A DNA stretch of 64,000 nucleotides from Telluribacter roseus. Its GTDB lineage: Bacteria; Bacteroidota; Bacteroidia; Cytophagales; Spirosomataceae. Position numbers and translations under genes: made by a program. Below, piece after piece: positions 50,799 through 59,876 of the stretch. Location: the NCBI RefSeq assembly GCF_017355915.2, contig NZ_JAFEUV020000005.1:1-64000 (forward strand), written 5' to 3'. Numbering within the stretch: the stretch's first letter is position 1; each line of letters opens with the position of its first letter. The notes under the pieces were generated by a model. It had not been told where the DNA came from. It did no database searches and saw only the letters and a list, made by a program, of their open reading frames with translations.

Positions 50799-53279
50799 TT
50801 ATTCTTCCTGGGGATCATTTCTGTTTTTCCGCTTGAACAGGTTACGGAGGCGGTTGCCTCTTCTTTCTTTCTGCTCTTCTCTTTCCTGACGGCGGATTTC
50901 CTGTTGCTCCATACGCTCCTGGCGGCGCTCCGGATTCCCCAGATTAAAGGGGAGTGATTCCAGAACCCGGTCAAAGAAGGAGTCATCCTCCTTGGGCGGA
51001 TCGGGTATATAAGAGGCACAGCTGAGGAGTTCTTCTATTTCAGGAGTTATAGCCTCGAACTTGGTACCTTTTATAACAGACGCTTCATCATCTTTGACCA
51101 GTCGCGAAACAAAGTCTCCCCAGACCGGTAAGGCGGTGCTGGAGCCCTGGCCGAGTTCGAGGGTACGGAAGCGCACCAGCGGACTTTCGGCACCTACCCA
51201 CACACCCGCTACCAGGCCAGGTACAATACCTATAAACCAGCCATCGCTCTGATTCTGGGTGGTACCGGTTTTGCCGGCAATGTCCAGCCTCAGGCCAAAC
51301 TCCGACTGCAGACGCCGGGCGCTGCCATCCTCTACCACCGCTTTCATCATGCCGAGCATAAGGGCTGCGTTTTCGGCAATAAGTACTTTCTTACCGCGTT
51401 CGGGTCTGTTCTGACGTAGTACCCGTCCCGTCCGGTCGACGATGCGGGTTACGTAGATGGGCTCGCTGCGCCGTCCCTCATTGGCAAAGGCCGTATAGGA
51501 CGTTACAATCTCAAGCAGGGAGATATTAGCCGTACCCAGTGCTATGGAAGGTACCCGTGGAAGCTCACTCCTGATACCCATATTACGCGCCAGCCGGATG
51601 GTGGGATCTACCCCAACTTTCAGGATCAACTGGGCCGAAATGGTATTCAGTGAGTTGGAGAGCGCCCCTTTCATGGAGTACTTACCACCGTATCGGTTGC
51701 TCGCGTTCTGCGGGCGCCAGTCTTCGTATTCCTTATAGGTAGTAAGTACATTGGGGAAGTACGTACAGGGCTCGATACCACGCTGCAGGGCAGCCGCGTA
51801 TACAATAGGCTTAAAGGTAGAGCCTACCTGCCGCTTGGAGAGCACGTGGTCGTACTTGAACAGATTGTGGTTGATTCCGCCTACCCACGCCAGTACGTGA
51901 CCTGTTTCGGGGTTCATCGCCACTAAGCCGGTGTTCAGGAAACGCTGGTAGTAGGCCAGTGAGTCCATAGGGCTCATGGTCCGTTTGACGGGGCCGTTCC
52001 AGCTGAACAGGGTCATGGGTACCGGCTTTCTGAATACTTCCCGTATCTCTTCATCCGATAGTCCCTGCTCTTTCAGTACCCGATATCTTCGGGATACCCT
52101 TAGAGCATTATCAAGTACTGTCTTGTCGTTGCCCCAGGGGGTACGTCCTTTCCAGTGTTCGTTGAATTGCTTCTGCAAAGCTGCCATGCGGGCACGTACA
52201 GCGCGCTCGGCGGCCTGCTGTACCCTTGAATCAATGGTAGTATATATCCTCAGACCATCGGTGTACAGGTTATACGGATCACCGTTCGGTTTGGTCTGGT
52301 TGGAGCACCACTCGGCCAGTTCCTGACGTAACTGCTCCCGGAAGTAGGGGGCGATATTTTCGTTTTGTACCTTTTGCTCACGGGTCAGCTTCAGGGGGAG
52401 CTTCTTGAGCGATTCTGCCTTCTCGGGAGTAAGGTATTTGTACTTGGCCATCTGGTTCAGTACCACGTTACGCCGGAGCTTGGCCCGTTCGGGACGGTTA
52501 ATGGGATTGTACGAGGTAGTGGCCTTCAGCATCCCGATAAGTACCGCCGCCTGCTCAGCTTTGAGCTTACTGGCAGGTACATTGAAGAAGTACCGGGAGG
52601 CTCGTTCAATACCGAATATATTACCTCCAAAAGATACGGTATTCAGGTACAGTTCCAGGATTTCTTCCTTGCTGTAAACCATTTCGAGCCGACGGGCCAT
52701 GATCATTTCCCGCAGCTTGTTGATGGGCATCTCGAGGTACCGGTAGTCCCGTCGCGGGTAGAGGTTTTTGGCCAGCTGCTGGGTGATCGTACTACCACCC
52801 CCTGAGCTTTCGTCCTGCATCATGAGCGTCTTGACGGCCACCCGACCCAGGCTTCGCATATCTACCCCCCGATGTTTATAGAAACGGACGTCTTCGGTTG
52901 CTACGAGTGCCTTAAAGGTTACCGGTGAGATCTGATTATAGCTGACATTGGTACGGTCATAGATAAAGTACCTGCCGAGCAGTACACTGTCAGCCGAGTA
53001 CACCTCCGAGGCGGTATCGTTACGTTTGTCCCGTAATTCTTTACGGGATGGGATCTCACCAAAAAATCCCATCCAGACCGCAATAATGAAGGCAACGCAG
53101 GCCGTACCAAACAGGATGGTAAATCCGACGATGGTAAAGAAGGTGATTCGAAGAACATCTTTAAACTTGACCTCCCTCCAGTTATAGGTCCGGATACGGT
53201 GAGGTAGTTGCCTCCAGTAGGAAACAGAAAATAGATTTTGCAGTCGCTGGTAATTCTTTTGCCAAAATGTCCTTGCCAA
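50799..53279 (-). CDS. Penicillin-binding protein 1A, bifunctional transglycosylase/transpeptidase
   Basis: An 826-residue class A PBP building peptidoglycan. A cytoplasmic N-terminus is followed by a membrane anchor (about 44-70), a GT51 glycosyltransferase domain (catalytic Glu in ATEDVRFYKHRG, Glu129) and a transpeptidase domain with the serine nucleophile in GSTFK (Ser487, Lys490), SxN at 543-545 and KTGTT (Lys670). The C-terminal tail (about 770-826) is highly charged with Glu/Arg repeats. Its upstream partner on the same strand is YihY, but a 112-base gap and no clear promoter leave the operon open. Confidence 0.95.
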   Translation of the reverse strand: MARTFWQKNYQRLQNLFSVSYWRQLPHRIRTYNWREVKFKDVLRITFFTIVGFTILFGTACVAFIIAVWMGFFGEIPSRKELRDKRNDTASEVYSADSVLLGRYFIYDRTNVSYNQISPVTFKALVATEDVRFYKHRGVDMRSLGRVAVKTLMMQDESSGGGSTITQQLAKNLYPRRDYRYLEMPINKLREMIMARRLEMVYSKEEILELYLNTVSFGGNIFGIERASRYFFNVPASKLKAEQAAVLIGMLKATTSYNPINRPERAKLRRNVVLNQMAKYKYLTPEKAESLKKLPLKLTREQKVQNENIAPYFREQLRQELAEWCSNQTKPNGDPYNLYTDGLRIYTTIDSRVQQAAERAVRARMAALQKQFNEHWKGRTPWGNDKTVLDNALRVSRRYRVLKEQGLSDEEIREVFRKPVPMTLFSWNGPVKRTMSPMDSLAYYQRFLNTGLVAMNPETGHVLAWVGGINHNLFKYDHVLSKRQVGSTFKPIVYAAALQRGIEPCTYFPNVLTTYKEYEDWRPQNASNRYGGKYSMKGALSNSLNTISAQLILKVGVDPTIRLARNMGIRSELPRVPSIALGTANISLLEIVTSYTAFANEGRRSEPIYVTRIVDRTGRVLRQNRPERGKKVLIAENAALMLGMMKAVVEDGSARRLQSEFGLRLDIAGKTGTTQNQSDGWFIGIVPGLVAGVWVGAESPLVRFRTLELGQGSSTALPVWGDFVSRLVKDDEASVIKGTKFEAITPEIEELLSCASYIPDPPKEDDSFFDRVLESLPFNLGNPERRQERMEQQEIRRQEREEQKERRGNRLRNLFKRKNRNDPQEE

Positions 53280-53391
53280 GGTTTAAGTAGTTTGTTGTAC
53301 TTGTGGATTATGCCGGATCAGATAAAAAAGCTATGCCCGGTGTAGTTACAACTAATTAGCGGGCAAAAAGTCTGTGATACTCGTATAGGGC

Positions 53392-54357
53392 TTAGGTTTT
53401 TGGTCTGAAGTAGTGAGGTTTCTCTTCTACCTTACTCTCATATAGTTCGTAGCGGTACGCCTTTCTGATGGGCCTGATCGGTTTGCGCTGGGTATCACTA
53501 AGTACCTTTATAAACGCTCCCCCGTAGTAAAAAATGATAGAGGAGTAGAAAACAAACAGCATAATGAGTACTATGGACCCGGAGGCTCCGTATATGGTGC
53601 TGATATTGTTGTAGGTAAGGAGCCAGCGGAGTATGAGTTTTCCGCCATTGAGCAGCACCGCCGTAAAGAACCCACCCATCAGGGCCAGATTCCAGTCCGG
53701 GCGACCATCCGTCAGGTACCTGAACAGTATACAAAACCATATGGTGACAATAGCGATAAAAAACAGCTCATTGATCAGGTAGTTGACTATCATGCTGTTG
53801 TCCGGGAGCAGGAATACAAGGTAGTTGCCAATCAGAGCCATCAGCCCCTCGGACAGTACACCTATGATGAACAGCAAGCCCGCCAGCAGAATAATCCCCA
53901 GGGACCGCAGCCGCAGCTTAAGCCTGAATTTCAGGCCGGGTTTGTCCTTGACCCGGATACTCCATATCTGATCAAGGGAGTTTTTAACGACGCTGAACAG
54001 GGTGGTGGCTATCACCATCAGAAACAGGAAGCCACCCAGGGCCACGTACCATTCCTTGTTAAGTGCCCTTATGTTTTCGATCACCAGATTGATCTGGGCC
54101 GCCCCTTCCTTTCCTATAATAGCTCCAATGTCTTTGATTAGTTGCGAACTGAGGGTAGTAGGGTTAATGATCAGCCCGAAGAGCTGAACCAGGATGATGA
54201 GAATGGGAGGTAAAGCGAACGTGGTAAAAAAGGCCGTAGCCCCGGCCATCCTGAGCGGGTCGTTCTGCTTAAGCACAATCAGGGCCTTCTTCATCAGCCT
54301 TAGCAATCGGCCCGTACCCGTAGCTGACTTTTTTACGACTCTTTTGATTCTGGCCAA
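53392..54357 (-). CDS. YihY/BrkB-family membrane protein
   Basis: A 321-residue integral membrane protein with about six helices, of the YihY (formerly called RNase BN) family. Conserved segments are AGATAFFTTFALPPILIILVQLFG, GASGSIVLIMLFVFYSSIIFYYGGAFIKV and LLFIIGVLSEGLMALIGNYLVFL. Function is unknown; relatives are linked to envelope homeostasis. It lies upstream of the PBP1A gene on the same strand. Confidence 0.88.
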   Translation of the reverse strand: MARIKRVVKKSATGTGRLLRLMKKALIVLKQNDPLRMAGATAFFTTFALPPILIILVQLFGLIINPTTLSSQLIKDIGAIIGKEGAAQINLVIENIRALNKEWYVALGGFLFLMVIATTLFSVVKNSLDQIWSIRVKDKPGLKFRLKLRLRSLGIILLAGLLFIIGVLSEGLMALIGNYLVFLLPDNSMIVNYLINELFFIAIVTIWFCILFRYLTDGRPDWNLALMGGFFTAVLLNGGKLILRWLLTYNNISTIYGASGSIVLIMLFVFYSSIIFYYGGAFIKVLSDTQRKPIRPIRKAYRYELYESKVEEKPHYFRPKT

Positions 54358-54563
54358 CGTACCGAATGGATGAGTAAAAGAATGAACTATAATGGGTTAC
54401 ATGCTTAACTACCAATACCGGCTCTATTGTTTGAATGATCTTTGAAACGGGGAGGGTGAAGTAGTAGGTACTGAGCAGGTAGCTGAGGGTCAGGAGTGGT
54501 GGTGACATAGTGGTATGTTTTTTTTAGGAACCAATCCAACACCATTATTTAAATCATCATAAA

Positions 54564-55445
54564 ATGAAAAAGAACTTATTAAACATAATGCTGGTAGCCA
54601 CTTTGCTTTCAGCAGCCGCGTGTAGAAATACAGAAAACGATAGCAGTGGAAACCATGAGCTGGCTCAGGATCTGGAAGGACAGGAGACCACCATGTTTCA
54701 TGACGATACAACCGGCGGTAGAATGAATACCGGTAAGGAAGCCGGAATGGGAGACGCAGACAGAATGAGTGATCCCGATTTTGCCAGAAATGTAGCCGAA
54801 AGCAGCATGATGGAAGTACAACTGGGACAGCTGGCTCAGCAGAATGCCAGTTCACAGGAAGTACGGCAGTTTGGGCAGATGATGGTCAAAGCGCATACTG
54901 CACTTAATCAGGAACTCAAACAACTCACCCAGGGAAATGGTATTGATATGCCTGGTTCACTGAGCCAGCAGGGAATGAACAAGTATACTGAAATGTCCCG
55001 GTTGAAAGGAGTTGAATTTGACCGTACCTATGCTACCATGATGGTAGAGTCGCATCAGAAAACAATGCAGATGCTGATGGATTATTCCGAGAAAACGGGA
55101 CCAGGTACTGTTGATGGTTCACCCTCAGTTACCGGAACTCCCCAGGGAGGGAACACAGCTGCCGGTGGTGGTGGAAACACATCTAGTGCAGGTAGAAATA
55201 CTACCAGTGGTAGTGGGGCTGCATCTGCTGCCAATGCAGGTGGTACCGATGCTAAGAACAGAAATAGTACCATGGCCGCCAATGACCTGAGAAGCTGGGC
55301 TGTGAAGAACATCCCGACCATACAGATGCACCTGGAACACGCGCAGAGATTGCAGAAGTCAGTAACTTCAAATGTAACCCGTAAGGGTGATGAGCTTACT
55401 TCGGAGCGTCAGGGTGCACAAGGTGCACAGGGTAAGCGTCAGTAG
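54564..55445 (+). CDS. DUF4142 lipoprotein-like protein with Gly-rich insertion
   Basis: A 293-residue exported protein of the DUF4142 family, a ferritin-like four-helix bundle. The N-terminal signal ends in AAAC (atypical lipobox). The first three helices (about 75-175, QLGQLAQQNASSQEVRQFGQMMV ... FDRTYATMMVESHQKTMQMLM) are separated from the last helix (about 245-275, IPTIQMHLEHAQRLQ) by a Gly/Ser/Thr/Asn-rich low-complexity run of about 65 residues. That insertion is unusual, because it splits the bundle at the helix 3-4 loop. Role unknown, often stress-linked. A bidirectional terminator follows. Confidence 0.85.
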   Translation: MKKNLLNIMLVATLLSAAACRNTENDSSGNHELAQDLEGQETTMFHDDTTGGRMNTGKEAGMGDADRMSDPDFARNVAESSMMEVQLGQLAQQNASSQEVRQFGQMMVKAHTALNQELKQLTQGNGIDMPGSLSQQGMNKYTEMSRLKGVEFDRTYATMMVESHQKTMQMLMDYSEKTGPGTVDGSPSVTGTPQGGNTAAGGGGNTSSAGRNTTSGSGAASAANAGGTDAKNRNSTMAANDLRSWAVKNIPTIQMHLEHAQRLQKSVTSNVTRKGDELTSERQGAQGAQGKRQ

Positions 55446-55468
55446 TTGGTAATCATATCATAAATAGT

Positions 55469-55505
55469 AAAAAGGGAACGCTGTACATGCAACGTTCCCT
55501 TTTTT
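55469..55505. terminator. Terminator after the DUF4142 gene
   Basis: AAAAAGGGAACG (55469-55480) pairs perfectly with CGTTCCCTTTTT (55494-55505), with A and T flanks, so it may act in both directions. Confidence 0.85.
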
Positions 55506-55518
55506 AGGACTAATCTAA

Positions 55519-55551
55519 TAAAAAGGAGCTGCACCAGTAGTGCAGCTCCTT
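55519..55551 (-). terminator. Terminator of the DEAD-box helicase gene
   Basis: AAGGAGCTGCAC (from 55523) pairs with GTGCAGCTCCTT (to 55551) over a five-base loop and is followed on the minus strand by T residues. It faces the helicase transcript about 33 bases after its stop. Confidence 0.8.
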
Positions 55552-55583
55552 CACTGTATATAGGATGGATCAATATCAGATTC

Positions 55584-57332
55584 CTACTTGGCGATGTCAA
55601 TCTGTACCTGCTTACCCTTGATGGTATTACCATCCATGGCACGTAGTACGGCACGGGCATCACGCTCAGGTACATCTACAAACGTGAACTTGTCGTAGAT
55701 ATCGATAGCACCGATAGCTTTGCCCGGAATGTTAGCTTCACCGGCAATAGCACCTACGATATCACGTGGCTGGATGTTATCCTTACGTCCCAGACTGAGG
55801 AACAAGCGAGTCATACCTGGCTCAGCGGAAGTACGGGGAGCATTGCCACGGTCACGTGGGCCCTCACTACGACGATCACCACGAGGGCTGTCTGAACGCT
55901 CGCCCCGGCGACCATCACGGTCACGGTCAAAACGGCTGCCACGATCCCGGTCGCCAAAGCGATCACCACGTTCGCCACGCTCACGACGGTCACTGTTGCG
56001 CTTTTCTTCCCAGGCCAGGTTACTGTCGGCGTACTCGTTCTTCTGAACACCCATGATCTGCTTGGTCATTGCCGCTACTATCTGCTCAGTAGAGAAGCCA
56101 CTGTGGCGTAGTGTATCCAGTACATCGTGGTAGAGTTCAAGATCTCCCTCCTGAATGGCCGAAGAGATATTCTCGATAAAGCGAGCCTTACGTACTCCAA
56201 CGATATCTTCGTACGAAGGAATAACTCCTTTTTCGATCTTTACTTTTGTATAGTTCTCGATCTGACGCAGACGGAATTTCTCATCACGGGCTACCAGCGA
56301 GAATGCCTTACCAGACATACCTGCACGACCCGTACGACCGATCCGGTGTACGTAGTACTCCTCGTCCAGAGGGACATCGTAGTTGATAACAGCATCCAGA
56401 CCACTTACGTCAATACCACGGGCTGCTACGTCGGTAGCTACCAGTACCGTCGTAACCGATGCTTTAAACTTACTCATTACGTTGTTACGCTGCTGCTGAC
56501 GCAGGTCACCATGCAAGCCTTCGGCTGCGTAGCCACGCAGTTGCATCTCTTCCACGATTTCGTCTACCTTACGCTTGGTATTACAGAATACCAGCAACGA
56601 CTGCAGGTGGTACATATCGATCAGGCGCGTCATTACTTCTACCTTGGCCTGTGGCTTTACTTCAAAGAAAACCTGCTCGATGTTCTGGTTGGTCAGCTCA
56701 TTACGAACTACCTTCACCAGTACGGGGTCCTTCTGGAAACGCTTGGTGATCGACATGATCGGCTTCGACATGGTAGCCGAGAACAGGATCGTCTGACGCT
56801 CCTCGGGCATTTCGGCCAGGATGCTTTCGATGTCCTCGCGGAATCCCATATCCAGCATCTCATCCGCTTCGTCCAGTACCATCATACGTACTTCGTCAAA
56901 GCTGAGGGTGCCACGCTGCATGTGGTCCATCACCCGACCGGGAGTACCTACTACGATATGTACACCTCTCTTAAGCGAACGGATCTGGCGCTCTATGGAG
57001 TCACCTCCGTATATCACTTCAATGCGTAATCCACGGACATATTTGGCAAGACGTCCGATTTCTTCGGATACCTGCACGGCCAGTTCACGGGTTGGACACA
57101 GGATCAGGGCCTGTACCGCGTTACTCGATGTATCGATGCGCTCGAGCACCGGGATACCAAAAGCGGCGGTTTTACCCGTACCTGTCTGGGCCTGGCCAAT
57201 AACATCATAGCCCTGTAGAACGGGAGGAATACCCTGGGCCTGAATAGGAGATGGCTTCTCAAAGCCCATCTCTGTTACGGCTCTCAGAATATCCTCCGAT
57301 AGCCCTAACTCGGCAAATGTTTCAGTTGTCAT
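55584..57332 (-). CDS. deaD: DEAD-box RNA helicase, DeaD/CsdA type
   Basis: A 582-residue ATP-dependent RNA helicase that remodels structured RNA and ribosome precursors, typically at low temperature. Motifs in order: Q (KPSPIQ), I (AQTGTGKT, residues 48-55), Ia (PTRELA), Ib (TPGR), II (DEAD, 154-157), III (SAT), IV (LVFCNTK), V (ATDVAARGID) and VI (HRIGRTGRAG). An Arg/Asp/Gly-rich linker (about 435-505) leads to a DbpA/CsdA-type RNA-binding domain at the end (TRLFLSLGRKDNIQPRDIVGAI). Transcription probably starts about 280 bases upstream, leaving a long leader. Confidence 0.95.
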   Translation of the reverse strand: MTTETFAELGLSEDILRAVTEMGFEKPSPIQAQGIPPVLQGYDVIGQAQTGTGKTAAFGIPVLERIDTSSNAVQALILCPTRELAVQVSEEIGRLAKYVRGLRIEVIYGGDSIERQIRSLKRGVHIVVGTPGRVMDHMQRGTLSFDEVRMMVLDEADEMLDMGFREDIESILAEMPEERQTILFSATMSKPIMSITKRFQKDPVLVKVVRNELTNQNIEQVFFEVKPQAKVEVMTRLIDMYHLQSLLVFCNTKRKVDEIVEEMQLRGYAAEGLHGDLRQQQRNNVMSKFKASVTTVLVATDVAARGIDVSGLDAVINYDVPLDEEYYVHRIGRTGRAGMSGKAFSLVARDEKFRLRQIENYTKVKIEKGVIPSYEDIVGVRKARFIENISSAIQEGDLELYHDVLDTLRHSGFSTEQIVAAMTKQIMGVQKNEYADSNLAWEEKRNSDRRERGERGDRFGDRDRGSRFDRDRDGRRGERSDSPRGDRRSEGPRDRGNAPRTSAEPGMTRLFLSLGRKDNIQPRDIVGAIAGEANIPGKAIGAIDIYDKFTFVDVPERDARAVLRAMDGNTIKGKQVQIDIAK

Positions 57333-57611
57333 TATATAAAAATTAGTATTATTCTAGGTATTAAACTTGGATCAAGCAGCACTATACGCTTACAGCAAAG
57401 CCTAAAATTATTAGACCAGTATAGCCTTACAGCCATATAGTGCTACCAAAAATTTCAAAAAGAGGGATTGCGCAATGTCCACCACAATACATCCGTGGGG
57501 CTCTGCAAGACGAAATCGGAAGGACCAGTTAAAATCAGGTTAAACTGGTGGCGAAACTGTCGCCTGACCCGGAGTAGAAGCAGAGAACTGAACGGATGTT
57601 CGTTCTATCTA
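57333..57611 (-). other. Long structured 5' leader of the helicase mRNA
   Basis: A gene-free leader. A long-range stem joins AGCACTATA (57378-57386) to TATAGTGCT (57436-57444). Smaller hairpins are GGCGA/TCGCC and CCAGTT/AACTGG around 57530-57575. A leader of this length recalls the cold-shock leaders of E. coli deaD/csdA, but there is no sequence similarity claim. Confidence 0.5.
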
Positions 57612-57617
57612 TTTTTG

Positions 57618-57647
57618 CAAAAGTAAGAAGAAGTATTTGTATTGCAA
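57618..57647 (-). promoter_or_regulatory. Promoter of the helicase gene (-33 and -7)
   Basis: On the minus strand TTG (57647-57645) is followed after 19 bases by TACTTTTG (57625-57618). This matches the Bacteroidota -33/-7 spacing, the best complete promoter in the window. Confidence 0.6.
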
Positions 57648-57682
57648 GCTGTGAAGGGCTATTAATTGTAATATTTTTAGAA

Positions 57683-57718
57683 AATAAAAAAGCGGCCAGG
57701 TCCAGGACCGGCCGCTTT
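57683..57718 (-). terminator. Terminator of the alanine dehydrogenase gene
   Basis: AAAGCGGCC and GGTCC on the left pair with GGACC and GGCCGCTTT on the right; on the minus strand the stem is followed by a T-rich tract. It lies 26 bases after the gene. Confidence 0.85.
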
Positions 57719-57743
57719 AGCTTGCTGATATGAAGTGAAAAAT

Positions 57744-58880
57744 CTATTCGGTTACCGCAGTAGGTTTGTTAAGTACACTGGTAACGTCTGTATAGGGCAG
57801 ATTGAAAGCATCGGATACGCCTTTGTACACCACCTGTCCCTGTACTACATTGAGCCCTTTGCGTAGCTCTTCGTTGGTGAGGCAGGCTACCTGCCAGCCC
57901 TTGTTCGCCAGTTGCAGCGCGTAGGGGAGGGTGGCGTTGGTAAGGGCCAGGGTAGAGGTATAAGGTACGGCCCCCGGCATGTTGGCTACACAGTAGTGTA
58001 CAATGTCATCTACTACATAGATAGGATCCTGATGGGTAGTAGGGTGCGACGTCTCAAAACAGCCTCCCTGATCAATGGCAACGTCCACCATTACAGTACC
58101 GGGCTTCATGAGCTTGAGCATATCTCGCGTAATGAGCGAAGGAGCCTTGGCGCCGGGTATCAGTACTCCACCCACGATCAGGTCTGACGTCTGGATGAGC
58201 TGGCGAATATTGTACTCATTGGACATTACGGTATCCACATTGGCGGGCATGATGTCTTCGAGGTAGCGCAGGCGCGGCAGGCTGATATCTACTATAGTTA
58301 CGTTGGCGCCCAGACCGGCGGCCATCTTGGCGGACTGAGTACCTACTACACCACCGCCCAGTACCAGTACATTAGCGGGCTTCACACCGGCTACTCCACC
58401 CAGTAGTATGCCACGTCCACCCATGGGTTTTTCGAGGTACTTGGCACCCTGCTGGATAGCCATACGACCGGCCACTTCGCTCATAGGTACCAGCAGGGGC
58501 AGGCTGCGATCCGCTTTTTCTACGGTCTCGTAAGCCAGACACACCGCCCTGCGCCCGATCATGGCGTGGGTAAGCGCCTCTGAGGACGCGAAGTGGAAGT
58601 ACGTAAAGAGTAGCTGGTCTTCCCTGATCAGGGCATACTCTCTCTCGATGGGCTCCTTTACTTTGATAATCATTTCGGCGATAGCATATACTTCCTCAAT
58701 GGTAGGAAGTACTACGGCTCCGGCCTGTGTATATTCTTCATCCGAAAACCCGCTACCCTGTCCGGCAGTGGCCTGTACATAGATGGTATGGCCCTGCTTT
58801 ACAAATTCGGTAACACCAGCCGGGGTGACGGCTACGCGGTTTTCGTTATTCTTGATTTCCTTCGGTACGCCTATAATCAT
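57744..58880 (-). CDS. ald: Alanine dehydrogenase
   Basis: A 378-residue enzyme interconverting L-alanine and pyruvate with NAD and ammonia. The N-terminal substrate domain starts MIIGVPKEIKNNENRVAVTPAG (conserved VPKEIKNNE...RVA), then KVKEP around residue 70. The NAD domain has GGGVVGTQSAKMAAGLGANVTIVD (GGGVVG core) and the later SNEYNIRQLIQTSDLIVGGVLIPGAKAP. Length and residues are normal. It is divergent from an Lrp-family regulator, which commonly controls ald. A -7 box is at 58933. Confidence 0.96.
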   Translation of the reverse strand: MIIGVPKEIKNNENRVAVTPAGVTEFVKQGHTIYVQATAGQGSGFSDEEYTQAGAVVLPTIEEVYAIAEMIIKVKEPIEREYALIREDQLLFTYFHFASSEALTHAMIGRRAVCLAYETVEKADRSLPLLVPMSEVAGRMAIQQGAKYLEKPMGGRGILLGGVAGVKPANVLVLGGGVVGTQSAKMAAGLGANVTIVDISLPRLRYLEDIMPANVDTVMSNEYNIRQLIQTSDLIVGGVLIPGAKAPSLITRDMLKLMKPGTVMVDVAIDQGGCFETSHPTTHQDPIYVVDDIVHYCVANMPGAVPYTSTLALTNATLPYALQLANKGWQVACLTNEELRKGLNVVQGQVVYKGVSDAFNLPYTDVTSVLNKPTAVTE

Positions 58881-58932
58881 GATCTATGATTGGTTTAGGT
58901 AGTGACTTGGGTTGCTATGCATTTGCTCTGTA

Positions 58933-58940
58933 CAAATTTA
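58933..58940 (-). promoter_or_regulatory. -7 promoter box of ald
   Basis: On the minus strand this is TAAATTTG, matching TAnnTTTG, about 55 bases before the ald start and inside the shared region with the lrp-like gene. Confidence 0.55.
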
Positions 58941-59041
58941 CCAGTTGTAGTAAAATTTGTTTGGATGAGCTGGAATAACAGCAAAGTTTCCTGCTGAAAG
59001 TACTAGTGTCAAAAAATATTTCTGTTTACGGCAGTTGAGTT

Positions 59042-59049
59042 TACCTTTG
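59042..59049 (+). promoter_or_regulatory. -7 promoter box of the Lrp-type gene
   Basis: TACCTTTG matches TAnnTTTG and lies 26 bases before the ATG at 59068. It argues against the upstream TTG at 59035 as the start. Confidence 0.6.
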
Positions 59050-59067
59050 CTAAAAAAAACTTCTGCC

Positions 59068-59526
59068 ATGCATCTGGATGCTACGGATAAAAAAATACTG
59101 GGCCTGCTCCAGAACAATGCTCAGCTTACCATGAAAGAGATTGCTTCCCGGATCAATCTTTCGCTTACACCCGTACATGACCGGATCCGGAAGCTGGAAC
59201 GGGAAGGGTACATAGAGAAGTACGTGTGCCTGCTCAGCCGGCGCCGGTTGGGCAAGTCATTGCTGGTGTACTGCAACGTCACGCTGGATAAGCAGCGCAA
59301 GGAAAGTTTTGAGGAGTTCAACGCGGCCATCAGTAGTATGCCGGAGGTGCTGGAGTGCTGTGTGGTATCGGGTAATTTTGACTACCTGCTGAAAGTAGTC
59401 GCCAACGATGTAGAAGCATATAACCAGTTTTACCAGCAAAAACTCTCAGTACTTAATAGTGTACTTCACATTAGTAGTTTCTTCGTAATGTCTGAGGTTA
59501 AAAGCACTACGGAGCTTCCCCTTTGA
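59068..59526 (+). CDS. Lrp/AsnC-family transcriptional regulator
   Basis: A 152-residue regulator with an N-terminal winged helix-turn-helix (LGLLQNNAQLTMKEIASRINL) and a C-terminal RAM amino-acid-sensing domain (VLECCVVSGNFDYLLKVVANDV). It starts at the ATG at 59068, after a promoter box. It faces the alanine dehydrogenase gene across a 187-base region, so alanine or a related amino acid is the probable effector and ald the probable target. Confidence 0.93.
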   Translation: MHLDATDKKILGLLQNNAQLTMKEIASRINLSLTPVHDRIRKLEREGYIEKYVCLLSRRRLGKSLLVYCNVTLDKQRKESFEEFNAAISSMPEVLECCVVSGNFDYLLKVVANDVEAYNQFYQQKLSVLNSVLHISSFFVMSEVKSTTELPL

Positions 59527-59613
59527 GCAGATCGCTATTATTAGGGCCTGAATGGTATGCTTTTTTAGCTGTAGTAGGGGAAGTACAAGTTTTTTCACTA
59601 ACCCAAAACTACT

Positions 59614-59850
59614 ATGGCTTATAAAGCGAAAAATTTGGGAGGTGCCAATAAGGGGGCCCCTACACAATCAGAGAAGTCGAAAGCGGAGGTGAAGGTTGTT
59701 GATAGTGACACCCTGGACCAACGTCAGGAGATAAGCGACAAATATACCATTGATGATGCCGAACCAGATCCACGGGTAGTACCGGTATCACATCCAAATC
59801 GTAACCTCAACAAAGAGCATACGGACAGACCCGGCTACGGTGGTACCTGA
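59614..59850 (+). CDS. Small hydrophilic hypothetical protein
   Basis: A 78-residue highly polar, probably disordered protein (MAYKAKNLGGANKGAPTQSE ... HPNRNLNKEHTDRPGYGG). It has no signal and no family recognised. The low-hydrophobicity, Asn/Lys/Asp-rich composition is like stress-type hydrophilins, but this is only compositional. It stands alone between the Lrp gene and the convergent flavoprotein gene. Confidence 0.55.
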   Translation: MAYKAKNLGGANKGAPTQSEKSKAEVKVVDSDTLDQRQEISDKYTIDDAEPDPRVVPVSHPNRNLNKEHTDRPGYGGT

Positions 59851-59876
59851 TAAGTAGGTACCTTTGAATACGTATA

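Noticed and set aside
55811-56056. Plus- and minus-strand frames over the helicase linker
   Set aside because: They arise from the repetitive Arg/Asp/Gly-coding sequence of the helicase and are shadows.
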